A stretch of DNA of 64,000 bases from Catellatospora coxensis (GTDB lineage Bacteria; Actinomycetota; Actinomycetes; Mycobacteriales; Micromonosporaceae): contig NZ_BONI01000016.1 in assembly GCF_016862635.1 (NCBI RefSeq), positions 62,001 through 126,000 on the forward strand, read 5' to 3'. Position 1 is the first letter of the stretch; each line of letters begins with the position of its first letter. A program made the position numbers and the translations under genes. Shown here piece after piece: positions 25,710 through 34,739 of this stretch. Below the pieces are notes generated by a model. It saw only the letters and a list, made by a program, of their open reading frames with translations. It was not told where the DNA came from and ran no database searches.

Positions 25710-26483
25710 CTAGCGGCGCCTTGGCTGATCCGACGAGTCACGGTGTGTTGTGCAGGGGCCTCCGCCAGTAGGGATGGCACAGCGGCCTTTAGCGGTCTTG
25801 TGCCCGCATTGCAGCGCTGGGTCGTGCACGTGGCACTTCCCTGAGACGCCGGGATTGATGGTGCATGGGGTTCCAGCTTTGGTCCTCTCCGAACAGCCGC
25901 GGCGGGTGGCAGGCTTGTGTCGTGCCGACCTGGTTTTGGGGCCAGCCGCCGACTTCCGGGTTCCCTCGAACTGCCCATATGCCGCGGCCAGAGCTGCTTT
26001 GCGGTCGGCAGGCGCCCAGCCCGTCTGTCCTGCCTGCACCCGGTCGGCTTTAGCGTCGGAGGTGAGGTCGAAAGCCGCTGCTGCCCATTGGGTCAGGCGG
26101 AGCGAACGTTCTGTGAGCGTGGTCGAGCTAGCCTGCCAGCAGATGATGCCAGCACGCCGGACGATGGCCTGATCCATCCTGCCGAGCTTCAGCGCGTCCG
26201 GATGTCCACGGAAGCGCTCGGCGTTGGCCTGCGTAAGGACCTGCCCGGTGATCTGCTCCCACAGCGCTCGCAGCCCATCGACCCGGACCCGGTCGAGTTC
26301 TGCCTGCGATTCTGGGTCTCGGTCTGCGGCGTCCCACCGGTCGAGGTGGCTGGTCGTGCGGTACTGGCCGGGCTGACGGCCTACTTCGTCGTTCGTGCCT
26401 ATGACCCTGCATGGCTTGCCTGCATCCACGTCGCACCGCGGGCACGGCAGTCGGCGTACCACCTTGTTGATGCGCAGATTCAC
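25710..26483 (-). CDS. Cysteine-motif protein with tandem CxxxTxxGxC repeats
   Basis: The 257-residue product (GTG start at 26483 tentative; an upstream GTG at 26510 is possible) has CPRCDVDAGKPCRV near residue 13. A helical core follows, then a C-terminus with two related units, GCSERTKAGTPCTINPG, GKCHVH and LQCGHKTAKGRCAIPTGG, PCTTH. Each unit is C-x3-T-x2-G-(x)-C ending in C-x2-H, a zinc-knuckle style often seen in phage and actinobacterial proteins. The N-terminal CxxC...PCRV motif recurs in the divergent gene at 26637. The function is unknown; nucleic-acid binding is an inference. Confidence 0.6.
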   Translation of the reverse strand: MNLRINKVVRRLPCPRCDVDAGKPCRVIGTNDEVGRQPGQYRTTSHLDRWDAADRDPESQAELDRVRVDGLRALWEQITGQVLTQANAERFRGHPDALKLGRMDQAIVRRAGIICWQASSTTLTERSLRLTQWAAAAFDLTSDAKADRVQAGQTGWAPADRKAALAAAYGQFEGTRKSAAGPKTRSARHKPATRRGCSERTKAGTPCTINPGVSGKCHVHDPALQCGHKTAKGRCAIPTGGGPCTTHRDSSDQPRRR

Positions 26484-26636
26484 GTTCGGATCGAGTCGGA
26501 CCGCAGACACCGGATGATGATACGTCGATGGGAATGGCAACCGATTCAAGGCAGTGGACGACGTGGCCGTTCGGCCATGGGTCTTTGATCCGGCGAGCGT
26601 GATACTGGCTGAGTGAGAGGTAGCCAAGGCACGTCC

Positions 26637-27020
26637 ATGACGACGGTTCGAATCCCTCAGAAGCGCTACGAGGCCACCGACGCCGCCTGCGTCACGTGCG
26701 GATCGGTGGCACGCCAACCGTGCCGGGTCGTGATGACGGACTTGAAGCTCGGGGCGATCCTGGCCCGGGTTCATCGCAGCCGGCCCGGTACGCGTTTCGT
26801 CATCGGGGAACGACAGAAGGCGAAGAAGCCTCCGGCGCCTGCTGCGGCTGCGCCTCGTGCGAAACAGACGGTCAGGTGCCCCGCATGTCAGAATATGATC
26901 TTGCAGGGATCGCCCACTGGCGTTTACGCAGGCGGCTTGACGGTGCACGCCGCCTGCGCCCGATCAGCGGGACGGAGGGGCCAGCGAACGAGAACCGGCA
27001 GCCAGCTGCGCCGACGCTAG
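26637..27020 (+). CDS. Small zinc-finger protein
   Basis: The 127-residue product has AACVTCGSVARQPCRVVMTD at about residues 14-33, matching the CxxC...PCRV motif of the divergent gene at 25710-26483. A second motif is CPACQNMI, then HAACARSAG (about residues 83-112), a second ribbon half. The last 20 residues are very basic. AAGG lies 7 bases before the ATG at 26637. The function is unknown. It is paired head-to-head with a gene of the same motif class, so a shared regulatory region is likely. Confidence 0.6.
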   Translation: MTTVRIPQKRYEATDAACVTCGSVARQPCRVVMTDLKLGAILARVHRSRPGTRFVIGERQKAKKPPAPAAAAPRAKQTVRCPACQNMILQGSPTGVYAGGLTVHAACARSAGRRGQRTRTGSQLRRR

Positions 27021-27379
27021 GAGCCAGTACTGCCATGAACGGTTCGCCGGAATCCATCCAAGCGTCGGGATCCGGATGGACTCAGACGTAGCGGGCAGGG
27101 TCGACCGGGCGCATCGACGGCCCCGAATCAACGACGTTGTCCAGCCCCGCGCGTTGTGGCATTGCAGAACCCGCCGGCGAGCCGCCTTATGTTCGAGTAA
27201 TGCTGCTCATGAAGCACACTGCGACGACCGTGCGGTTTCCCCGGTTGCTAGGAACCTTCAACTTCACGGATAGCCCAGTCCACCACCACGGGCGTTGGCA
27301 AGGGTCGCTCTGCCGTCATGTCGGAGGTAGTAGCCCGCCCACCTGGTCGATGGCCCGCAGAAACATGCGCACCTCGAAT
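27021..27379. other. 359-bp region without a supported gene
   Basis: A forward open frame at 27137-27385 has no ribosome-binding site or recognisable motif. The GC bias falls towards the DUF6602 gene, so this may be the edge of a transferred segment. Confidence 0.35.
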
Positions 27380-28135
27380 TCATGACTCACTAAAAGTTAA
27401 TGGATAGAACAGAATCGGATGCTTGCTCCTTCGAACAGTCGGGGTGAGTCGGTAAATGTAGCGAAGCATCAAAGCCAACACTTGATCGTTGGCCACGGTG
27501 TGCGACCATCCGACGGATGGATTGCGCATCGCCAGAGATGTCGTATTGTCTCGAAGGTTAAGAAAAACGCATCGATTCAAGACGAATATTGCGTCAGGTT
27601 GCTCGTCAGGCGGCACAGTCTTAGCAGTATCGATGATATGGTCATGGAGTTTTCGATCAGTTAGGCGAGTTGAGAAAGCGAAACAAAAGTACGGAACACG
27701 GACAATGAACGGTTCCGTATCGGCAAGCGGAGCAGCGACGGTGTCGTTTTGCACGAACTGTCTGCGCAGTTGTTTGACTGTTCGCGCATTGGTAAAAACT
27801 CTTTCAATCTCACGCTTATCAAGTCCAGCCTTGACCTGGATCGCAACATCGACGCCTTCGGCGATCAGCAGCGGCTGGTGTGGGTCGGGCCGAAATGGCT
27901 GGTACTCGTTACAGACAACGACGTCGACTTCGTCCGACTGCTTGTCGAACGAGTCGATGATCTGGGTATTCGTCACGATGTGCTTGGTTCGGAAGTTCTT
28001 CCGAAGGAGAGTCGCGACGATGGCTTCATTTCCGCCCCCTTTTACGTCCGAGTCGGAAGCCGCCGCACGAAGATGCTGGAAGTCAATGTTGAGTTTCTGG
28101 GCTTCAGTTACCCAGTAGCGCTGGATCGGATTCAT
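27380..28135 (-). CDS. DUF6602 family protein (putative nuclease-fold, defence-like)
   Basis: The 251-residue product has the DUF6602 pattern: GGGNEAIVATLLRKNF, then TNTQIIDSFDKQSDEVDVVV and, further on, GVDVAIQVKAGLDKREIE. The spaced D ... QxK (in place of ExK) resembles a PD-(D/E)xK restriction-like core with Gln instead of Glu. Members sit in defence and mobile regions; the activity is not established. The sequence is visibly AT-richer than its surroundings, a sign of transfer. The ATG at 28135 is the first start of the conserved part; longer upstream frame overlaps the M23 remnant. Confidence 0.7.
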   Translation of the reverse strand: MNPIQRYWVTEAQKLNIDFQHLRAAASDSDVKGGGNEAIVATLLRKNFRTKHIVTNTQIIDSFDKQSDEVDVVVCNEYQPFRPDPHQPLLIAEGVDVAIQVKAGLDKREIERVFTNARTVKQLRRQFVQNDTVAAPLADTEPFIVRVPYFCFAFSTRLTDRKLHDHIIDTAKTVPPDEQPDAIFVLNRCVFLNLRDNTTSLAMRNPSVGWSHTVANDQVLALMLRYIYRLTPTVRRSKHPILFYPLTFSES

Positions 28136-28195
28136 TTGACCTGACCAGATAGTAAGGGAGGATGCCACCATAGCAGCGAGGCGTTGACGGAGCCG

Positions 28196-28665
28196 CGCGC
28201 AGATCGGCAGCCCGTATGGCCAGCGCGGTGCCAGGCTGCACGCCGGCGTCGACCTCGGGGCTGCACGGCACACCCCCAATCCCGCGCAGCGTCGGCCGGG
28301 GTCGTGGTCCGGGTGAAGTGCAACTCCAGCACCGGCACCTGCGACCACGACGGCAGCCTGGACCAGACTGGCTGCGGCTGGTATGTGGACGTGCGCCACG
28401 CGGCGAACCTCGTCTACGCGGGGGCGCGCGTGACCAGCGTCGTCACCCGCTACTGCCACATGATCCAGCGGCCGCAGGTCGCCGTCGGTGACCCTGTAGC
28501 GGCAGGGACCGTCCTGGGTTTCGTTGGATCGTCGGGCCGCCCATCAGGACCGCACCTGCACTTCCAGGTCCACCTGAACGTCCCCGCCGGCGGCGCGGCC
28601 GCAACGCCAACAGCACCGACCCGGGTCCGTTCATGGCGGCTGTCGGAGCCAAACTCGGACCGTGA
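28196..28665 (+). pseudogene. Decayed M23 (LytM-like) metallopeptidase
   Basis: Pieces of one M23 domain lie in different frames. QIGSPYGQRGARLHAGVDLG, the first zinc ligand motif, is in one frame. ASAGVVVRVKCNSSTGTCD and YHMIQRPQVAVGDPVAAGTV-type sequence with SGRPSGPHLHFQVHLN (the HxH zinc motif) are in another. A terminal NANSTDPGPFMAAVGAKLGP followed by TGA at 28663 is in a third. At least three frameshifts are needed, and no start or signal peptide precedes it, so it cannot make an active endopeptidase. It lies head-to-head with the DUF6602 gene. Confidence 0.75.
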
Positions 28666-28742
28666 GTTCTTGTACGTTGTCGGTGGACCATACCGCCAGC
28701 TCACCGGATCGGTGGGCGCCGACGACACCGGTTGGGAGCAGA

Positions 28743-29147
28743 ATGCGGGAGATCAACGCACCGTCGGGTCCTCTCGACGACTGGACCTGGTGCATGGCCG
28801 GTAGCCGCGTCATGGACTTCCTGAGCAGGCGCGACGGTTGGGAGGATATGGGCCTGGCATTCGAATACCGGCCCTCCCGGCCCGCTTGCTTGGACACCAT
28901 CGTGGACCGGTCCATGCACCCCTGCAACGGCACCACGATCACCAGCGACATGGACGTCCACACGCCCGAGGCGAGCTGTCCGCGGTGTCTGGCAGACCTG
29001 CCTGGCCATCGTCCGGTGGACCCCATCACGCTTACCGTTGGGTACGACCATCCCGAAGACATCCGCCGCTACATCCTGCTCATCGAGGCGATTCGCTGGT
29101 CGACGACCGACTTCGGGGTTCTGATGCAGGATGCACCCCCGGCGTGA
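28743..29147 (+). CDS. Small protein of unknown function with a CPRC motif
   Basis: The 134-residue product (ATG 28743, GGGAG 5 bases upstream) has MHPCNGTTITSDM followed by ASCPRCLADLPGH, which could form a zinc site. The C-terminus is TLTVGYDHPEDIRRYILLIE, then a short acidic tail. No family is recognised. Confidence 0.5.
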   Translation: MREINAPSGPLDDWTWCMAGSRVMDFLSRRDGWEDMGLAFEYRPSRPACLDTIVDRSMHPCNGTTITSDMDVHTPEASCPRCLADLPGHRPVDPITLTVGYDHPEDIRRYILLIEAIRWSTTDFGVLMQDAPPA

Positions 29148-29507
29148 CAATACCGATGGCCTTAGGGCGCGGCGTCGCAACGCAGCCAGTGGTCGCGCGC
29201 ATCAATTTGGCCACCGCAGCGCCGCAGACAGAGCGGCCCCCGGCCGCACCCGGTTGGCCGCCGCCCGGCGAGATGTCCACCGTCCGACTGCCGCGGTGCG
29301 CCCGCGCTCGACCGTCACGACTTCGACCAGCCCACCGCCGACACCTACTAGCTCTCTGCCGAAGCGAACGTGACCTGCGGTATGCGGTGATCATTCAGCG
29401 TGCGCCGGACACACTGATGGTTTCCGGCTCGGAGTACGTGTGCTGCGGGGGCTCGTGCGTATCAACCAGACTATGTCCGGGGGTGAACGGTCAGTCACAC
29501 TTGGCCC
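29148..29507. other. 360-bp region without a supported gene
   Basis: Open frames here lack ribosome-binding sites and motifs. The region must include the promoter of the EcsC-like gene at 29508. Confidence 0.35.
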
Positions 29508-30239
29508 ATGGTGGACGTAGACAAGATCGATCTTGGTGCTGTGGTCATGACAGGCCTGAGTATGGCGCTCATGAAACAGCAGCCGGTTGCCGCCGCGACC
29601 GTCGATCGTCTGCGCCGAGTGCATCCTGACAAGACCCCTGCCGAGCTTGTCGCCTACATGAACAAGTTTTACCTGGTCGGTGTCGCGGCCATCGGCGCGG
29701 GAACCGGAGCCGCGTCTGCCGCGCCGTCCGGGCTGGTTCGAGCACCGGCTGTCTACCTCCAGCGGCTCAGCTTCTTGGAAGCGTCAGCGCTGTACACGCT
29801 GTCGGTGGCCGAGGTCCACGGGCTGCACGCCGAGGACCTCGAGAGGCGGACTCTGCTGGCGACCTCAGTCCTGGCAGGAAACTTTGCCGCGACCAAAGTC
29901 CTGCAGGAGACGGTCGGCCGCACAGCCCCGTATTGGGGCAGGGAGATCGTGAAGTCGATCCCGATGTCGGTGATCTTGAAGGCAAACAAGCTGCTCGGGC
30001 CGCAGTTCATCACGAAGTGGGGCTCTACGCAGGGCGTACTCGTCCTCAGCCAGCAGGTACCTTTACTGATCGCTGTGGCACTCGGCGGAGGGGGCAGCAC
30101 CCTGGTCGGGTGGACCATCATCAAGGCTGCGCAGGCGATTCTCGGTCCAGCCCCGGACTCGTGGGACCACCTTCCGGACGTCACCAGCCCGGCCACGGCT
30201 AGGAGAGCACGCCGTACTGCTCAAACAAGTCGGCGATGA
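29508..30239 (+). CDS. EcsC-like membrane-associated protein
   Basis: The 243-residue product has an EcsC-type arrangement. A glycine/alanine-rich hydrophobic stretch (GVAAIGAGTGAASAAPSGLV) precedes a long helix (LSFLEASALYTLSVAEVHGL). Near the end come EIVKSIPMSVILKANKLLG, FITKWGSTQGV and VPLLIAVALGGGGSTLVGWT. EcsC-family proteins are predicted peripheral or membrane proteins and occur in some phage-defence loci; their activity is unclear. The last 41 bases overlap the convergent nuclease gene at 30199, a strong sign that the two are a linked pair. Assignment is by pattern only. Confidence 0.55.
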   Translation: MVDVDKIDLGAVVMTGLSMALMKQQPVAAATVDRLRRVHPDKTPAELVAYMNKFYLVGVAAIGAGTGAASAAPSGLVRAPAVYLQRLSFLEASALYTLSVAEVHGLHAEDLERRTLLATSVLAGNFAATKVLQETVGRTAPYWGREIVKSIPMSVILKANKLLGPQFITKWGSTQGVLVLSQQVPLLIAVALGGGGSTLVGWTIIKAAQAILGPAPDSWDHLPDVTSPATARRARRTAQTSRR

Positions 30240-31152
30240 ACGCCTGCACCAGTTGGCGGGCTGTCCCCTCGTCGCCCGTCAGCTCGTGTCCGCCGAACCG
30301 GAAGACCTCGTAGCCGGCTAGCCGTAGACGGCGATCCTCGGCAACCATCTTGGCGTAGCGACGTGCATCGGCGCGGCCGTCGTCGGTGCTGTAGTGCTGC
30401 CGCCCGTCGATCTCGATCACGACCCGCTGTCCGTGTGGGAGCAGCAGAAGGAAGTCCATCCGCTGACGGACAAGCGGGCCAGGCTGGGCCCGCTGGCGCC
30501 GTGTGAGCGGGTCGAAGTGCAGGTAGACCTGCGGTATCAGCGCGGGCACCCGATCGAACGGATGCTGACGGTACAGCGCGCAATACTCCTGGAAGAACAG
30601 CTGCTCCGGCGGCGACTTCGGGTCCAGCGACTCGAACAGCCGCTGGTACAGCAGACGTGCCGGATGGACGAGGTCGTCGGATGGGTGTCCCTGCACGTCT
30701 TCGCACCACCAGCGCACCAGCGCTGCCCAGCTGAGCCCGTCGGGCGGAAGAACGCGTCTGTAGATCAGGCAGTACTCGGCGTGCTTGACGATCTCCACCT
30801 CGTTGCTGACAGCGTCGCGTAGCACCAGCTCGGGCTTGGGGCCCTTGGCCGCGAAGATGAGGTTCTTGAAGTCGCCGTCGACGCCGCGCACACTCGCGCG
30901 TTGCACCAGGTCCTGCAGCTGATCGGAGCGGTACTCCTCCAGGACCCGGACGGCGAGGCTGACGAGCTGGTGCAGGTCCCAGCGGTTGATCCGCTTGCGG
31001 ACGTACCACTTCTTGCTGGCGAAGGCCTCGTCGCCGTCGCCGGGGGCAAGCCCGAACCGCTCGCCGACCTCGGGCAGTTCGTAGGACTTCACCTGCGACA
31101 ACGTCTCGGCGATCGCGTCGACCAGGTCTACTGCGCGTACGCGGTCAGCCAC
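30199..31152 (-). CDS. VSR/DUF559-fold nuclease with N-terminal AbiJ-like region
   Basis: The 317-residue product ends in a VSR/DUF559-type PD-(D/E)xK nuclease: QRMDFLLLLPHGQRVVIEID (D and E-x-D), GRQHYSTDDGRADARRYAKM, then LAGYEVFRFGGHEL. The N-terminal 60 residues (VDAIAETLSQVKSYELPEVG, then KKWYVRKRINRWDLHQLVSLA) resemble the N-terminal helical domain seen in AbiJ-like abortive-infection proteins, but less certainly. This predicts a DNA- or RNA-cleaving defence effector. Its end overlaps the convergent EcsC-like gene by 41 bases. Confidence 0.72.
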   Translation of the reverse strand: MADRVRAVDLVDAIAETLSQVKSYELPEVGERFGLAPGDGDEAFASKKWYVRKRINRWDLHQLVSLAVRVLEEYRSDQLQDLVQRASVRGVDGDFKNLIFAAKGPKPELVLRDAVSNEVEIVKHAEYCLIYRRVLPPDGLSWAALVRWWCEDVQGHPSDDLVHPARLLYQRLFESLDPKSPPEQLFFQEYCALYRQHPFDRVPALIPQVYLHFDPLTRRQRAQPGPLVRQRMDFLLLLPHGQRVVIEIDGRQHYSTDDGRADARRYAKMVAEDRRLRLAGYEVFRFGGHELTGDEGTARQLVQAFIADLFEQYGVLS

Positions 31153-31326
31153 GTAGGAAGACTAGGACACTGCGCCGACAGCCGAGCAGCCGCGCGGGTG
31201 GGTCAAGCCGCGGCACAGCGGCCGGTCGACGTGCCGCCGATGACCGCGCGCAGGCCGTGGCCGTGGGCAGGCGTGCGGGCGCGTCGACGTCCAGTAGCGC
31301 GCGGCAGGGCAAATAGACTGCCCGCC

Positions 31327-32166
31327 ATGGCCCTTCACTTCCCCGACGAGGTACCGCCCGAGCACATCAGGACCGCGATGTTCGCCCGCGCGTTCATGGG
31401 CGGTGGCTGGAACAGGTTCCTGCCCGGCCGGGCCGTCCTCATCACATCCTTCCTCGCGCACCAGCCGATGACCCGCGACGATCTGCACGACCTACTGCGT
31501 GAGCGGGAACAGATGCCCGAGGGCATGGCCGATTCCGTGTGGGAGCCGCTGGACCCCTACACCGATGAGGAGCTGGCCGACCTGGCGAAAGACTGGGGCC
31601 GGGAGCCCGAGACCGCAGCACAGGCCAACGCCGAAGATCAGCAGCGCCGTGCCGAAGACATCGCCGACATGGCGTCCTACGCCACGGCGCTCGGATTGGC
31701 GCCGGTGGAGACCATGGACGACCTGCTGGCCTTCATGGTGGCCGTCCGCCTGGTCGTCGCCGAGGACGACGGCGGGCAGGTGCGGTATGACCTGAACGCC
31801 GACGCTCCGTTGCCCGAGGAGGTGCTGCCGCTGACGGCTGAGCGCATCGCGCGCGAAGGCAAGATTCGGTGGCTGCAGATGTACGAGCCGACCGCTCAGG
31901 ACATCATCCGTCAGTTCCGCCCGGATGACGCCGACCGGCCGGTGGCGCTGACCACCAGCCTGCAGAAGCTCAGCCGCCGCCTGGGCGTTGACGTGGAGAC
32001 CGCGCGCGCCGGCGTCGGCGTGCTGATGTTCGAGGGTGATTTCACGACCAGCCGTGACCCGGAGACCGTTCCCGAGCACGCCGTCTTCGAAATCCGCGTG
32101 GACTGGCAGCGATTCGCCAAGCAGCGGTTCGGCCTGCGAATGGGAACCGACGAAGACTCCGACTGA
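31327..32166 (+). CDS. DUF6042 family protein
   Basis: The 279-residue soluble protein starts MALHFPDEVPPEHIRTAMFA and contains GGWNRFLPGRAVLITSFLAH, PMTRDDLHDLLRE, and later EEVLPLTAERIAREGKIRWL, matching the actinobacterial DUF6042 group of unknown function. It is acidic and probably cytoplasmic. The gene starts 174 bases from the divergent nuclease gene, so they share a promoter region. The terminator at 32288 follows it. Confidence 0.68.
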   Translation: MALHFPDEVPPEHIRTAMFARAFMGGGWNRFLPGRAVLITSFLAHQPMTRDDLHDLLREREQMPEGMADSVWEPLDPYTDEELADLAKDWGREPETAAQANAEDQQRRAEDIADMASYATALGLAPVETMDDLLAFMVAVRLVVAEDDGGQVRYDLNADAPLPEEVLPLTAERIAREGKIRWLQMYEPTAQDIIRQFRPDDADRPVALTTSLQKLSRRLGVDVETARAGVGVLMFEGDFTTSRDPETVPEHAVFEIRVDWQRFAKQRFGLRMGTDEDSD

Positions 32167-32287
32167 CCCGGCTGCCTAGGGCCAGGCGCCCCGGGACGCC
32201 CGCCATGCCGAGCCGAGGACGGACCGGCCAGCTGCCTGCGTCTGCAATTCCACGGAATACCCGCCCCATGAGTTGGGCGCGGCTGAA

Positions 32288-32315
32288 CGGCCGGGGCGCG
32301 GCGAAGCCCCGGCCG
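32288..32315. terminator. Bidirectional terminator hairpin
   Basis: CGGCCGGGGC pairs perfectly with GCCCCGGCCG across an 8-base loop, between two convergent genes (stops at 32166 and 32321). It can serve both strands. Confidence 0.75.
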
Positions 32316-32320
32316 CTGAG

Positions 32321-33628
32321 TCACGCCACGGCGATGTCCCGCCACCGCGGTGGCGCCGAGGGTGCCGTTACGTCCTGGGCGGGCGCAGCAAGCACCGGCC
32401 GGAGCGACCCGAGGACATCGGCGTGGGAACCGGTGGCCAGATGCAGGGCGGAGCAGGTGTCGCACCGCTCCTGCTGGTCGCATCCCGCGGAGGTCAGCAG
32501 GTTCTGGACGTGTAGGAGCGCCCGCCCGGGGTCGTCGGCCCGCACCGCGTACCAGGTGCCCTCGCGCTCCTGGGCACCCAGCCCGGCGGCGACGCCGTGC
32601 CTCATGGGCCGGTACAGGCGGCCGCCGTGATGGCGGAGCAGGTACAGGTGGTCGAAGTGGTCGACCTGGTCGGGCTCGGGCTGCTGCTGCCGAAGCCAGT
32701 CCGCTGCGGTGGCCCGGTCGCCGGGTCCCCACAGCAACTGGGTCGGGTATCTGGTGGTCTCGTGGAGCCCGTCGAATCCGAACAGGCCCAGGCTGCCGGG
32801 GTGATCGGGCTCGTCGACGCCACGGACGATCAGGTACCGCAGCCCCGAGGAGTCATCGTCTGCGAGCAGGTGCTCGGCGGGCTCGGTGTACTGGTCACCG
32901 CTGACGGGATCCCAGGAGATCGCCATGATCTCGCGCGTGGCCAGCTCGGGGTACAGGCGGCCGCCGGGCGTACGGTGTCCCCACAGCTGGTTGATGATCT
33001 CTGCCACGTCCCGCAGGGTGCCCATGGCGCTGTTGGGCCCTTCCAGCTGGTGGCCGTTGGGGTGGGCGACCCAGTTCCGCAGGTTGGTGAGCGCTGCCTC
33101 GATCCGCAGGTTGCGCTGCCCGAGCAGAAGCCCTTCGGCGCGTGCCCAGGTGCGCAGGCCGTCGAGCATCCCGTTGAACGCGATCTCACTGCCGGAGGAA
33201 ACGCGCAACTTGCCCGGCTTGCGTGCGGCCTTAACGACGTCTTCGTAGGAGGTGGCCGATACGTGCCGCTCCACGCCGTTCTTCACGAAGACGAGCCGGC
33301 CGCCGGTGAGCTGCATGAACCGGTCGCGAAGCGCCTGCTCGATGACGAGCAGGGCGTGCTCGCCGACGAGCGTGAAGATCTCGTAGCAGAGCACTCCGTA
33401 GGGCCACACGGTGCGCAGCATGTCGAACCGGGCCCGCGTGCCCTCGGCGACGTCGTCGGCCAAGGTGACGGCCGCGACGGATTCCTGCTGGTAGCTTGCC
33501 GCGCCTTCGTCGGTGAAGCGGATGCCGACGCCGAACGCGCCGGGCAGGAAGTGCGGCGTGCGGGGATCGGTCTGGCGCAGCCGGTCCAGAACGTCGTCCG
33601 CTGTGGTGGTCGCTTCGTCGATGTTCAC
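32321..33628 (-). CDS. Large protein of unknown function
   Basis: The 435-residue product (GTG 33628 tentative, no clear ribosome-binding site) has no recognised domain. The N-terminal half is helix-rich with hydrophobic periodicity (YGVLCYEIFTLVGEHALLVIEQALRDRFMQL) and a segment RNLRIEAALTNLRNWVAHPNGHQL that recalls HEPN or Apea-like RNase motifs (R-N-x4-H: here RNWVAH). The C-terminal part contains a CDTC pair. A HEPN-type toxin role is possible but unproven. It lies beside the DUF6042 gene in the defence-like region. Confidence 0.55.
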   Translation of the reverse strand: MNIDEATTTADDVLDRLRQTDPRTPHFLPGAFGVGIRFTDEGAASYQQESVAAVTLADDVAEGTRARFDMLRTVWPYGVLCYEIFTLVGEHALLVIEQALRDRFMQLTGGRLVFVKNGVERHVSATSYEDVVKAARKPGKLRVSSGSEIAFNGMLDGLRTWARAEGLLLGQRNLRIEAALTNLRNWVAHPNGHQLEGPNSAMGTLRDVAEIINQLWGHRTPGGRLYPELATREIMAISWDPVSGDQYTEPAEHLLADDDSSGLRYLIVRGVDEPDHPGSLGLFGFDGLHETTRYPTQLLWGPGDRATAADWLRQQQPEPDQVDHFDHLYLLRHHGGRLYRPMRHGVAAGLGAQEREGTWYAVRADDPGRALLHVQNLLTSAGCDQQERCDTCSALHLATGSHADVLGSLRPVLAAPAQDVTAPSAPPRWRDIAVA

Positions 33629-34739
33629 AGGCGACCATGGTCCGGCTCGGTGGCTGTGCCGACAACCTATTACCTCGGTTGGGTGGGGCTCAGGTCCAGC
33701 GGTGTAGCTGCACATCGTCAGGCGTCAGATCCGGGCGGGAAGCTGGCGGAGCGTATATATTCGGAATCTGCGGTATTCCCTCGGCCTGCGCGCACAGGTC
33801 GCCCTCGCCTGGCTCACTCACGCCGCCTACGGCACCGGCGCGAACAGGCTGGCGCAGAGGCTCAGCGCGGCGTTCACTAGATGGGATATCTGCCGCTGGT
33901 ATTCCAGGTCCCGTCCCGACCTCCGGCGTAAGGCTCACCTGCTTGATGCCCGGTCGCGAGATCGTGAGGAGTGCCCTGCTACGGCGGCCCGGGATCAGCG
34001 CCGCTATGACCTCCTGAAGACTGGACACAACGCGCCCTTTCGCCATCCACATGAGCGGACCGTGCTGGCGTCTGCGAGACCCGCGCTGCCGACGATAAAA
34101 CCCGTGAGCACCGGGCGTCTCCGGATGCCGGGAATTGCGGTTGCGGTGGCCGGCGGGTAAGGCTTGCCGTCGCCAGAGCGCAGGCCGTGGCGTCCGCCGA
34201 CGAGCAGCGGTCGGTCCTCGTCCGAGGACGACTTCACCCGGTTGCATATCGTGTCGAACTTGTGTCGGTCTCGGGCGAGGAAGGCGAAGCTTTGTTCAAG
34301 AGCCAACACGCTGCCGTCCTGAACGCCTCTGTCGGGCAGCGGCCAACGTGTATGCATCCGAGAATGCGGCCGGGTCAGTATGGTTGAGCAGCCTGGAGGC
34401 GCTGACATCGCCGCGAGCGGGACGATCATCACCACGGAGCCAAGGTCGCTGCCGGTGCGAGAGCGGACAGGGTGGTCATGTCCGGGCCCACCCAGTTGCC
34501 GGGCTCCTGGCTGTCGGCGGAGCTGGCACTCCGATCGGGTGCTTCCACGGAAGCACGCCGCCGCCGCGGCCGTAACTGTCGCGGCACGCCTGCCGGACGG
34601 GCGCGCCCGGCGGTGGCGCGATAGCCTTTGCCCTGGCTACCTGCATTGGAGGCACCCGAGCGGTCGGCTCGGCGCGCCGGTGGCGCACCCGGTGGCCGAG
34701 CCGGTCTAGGTTTCGGTCCATCGGGGCGGGCGGGCGGGC
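33629..34739. other. 1.1-kb region with no reliably supported gene
   Basis: Several open frames occur but none shows both a start signal and family-like sequence. A reverse frame from 34052 to 33690 (MWMAKGRVVSSLQEVIAALI) looks partly protein-like and may be a small gene or remnant. The whole stretch resembles decayed DNA next to the pseudogene at 34740. Confidence 0.35.

Noticed and set aside
27137-27385. Small forward frame of 82 codons
   Set aside because: There is no ribosome-binding site, no motif, and its composition looks like non-coding sequence.
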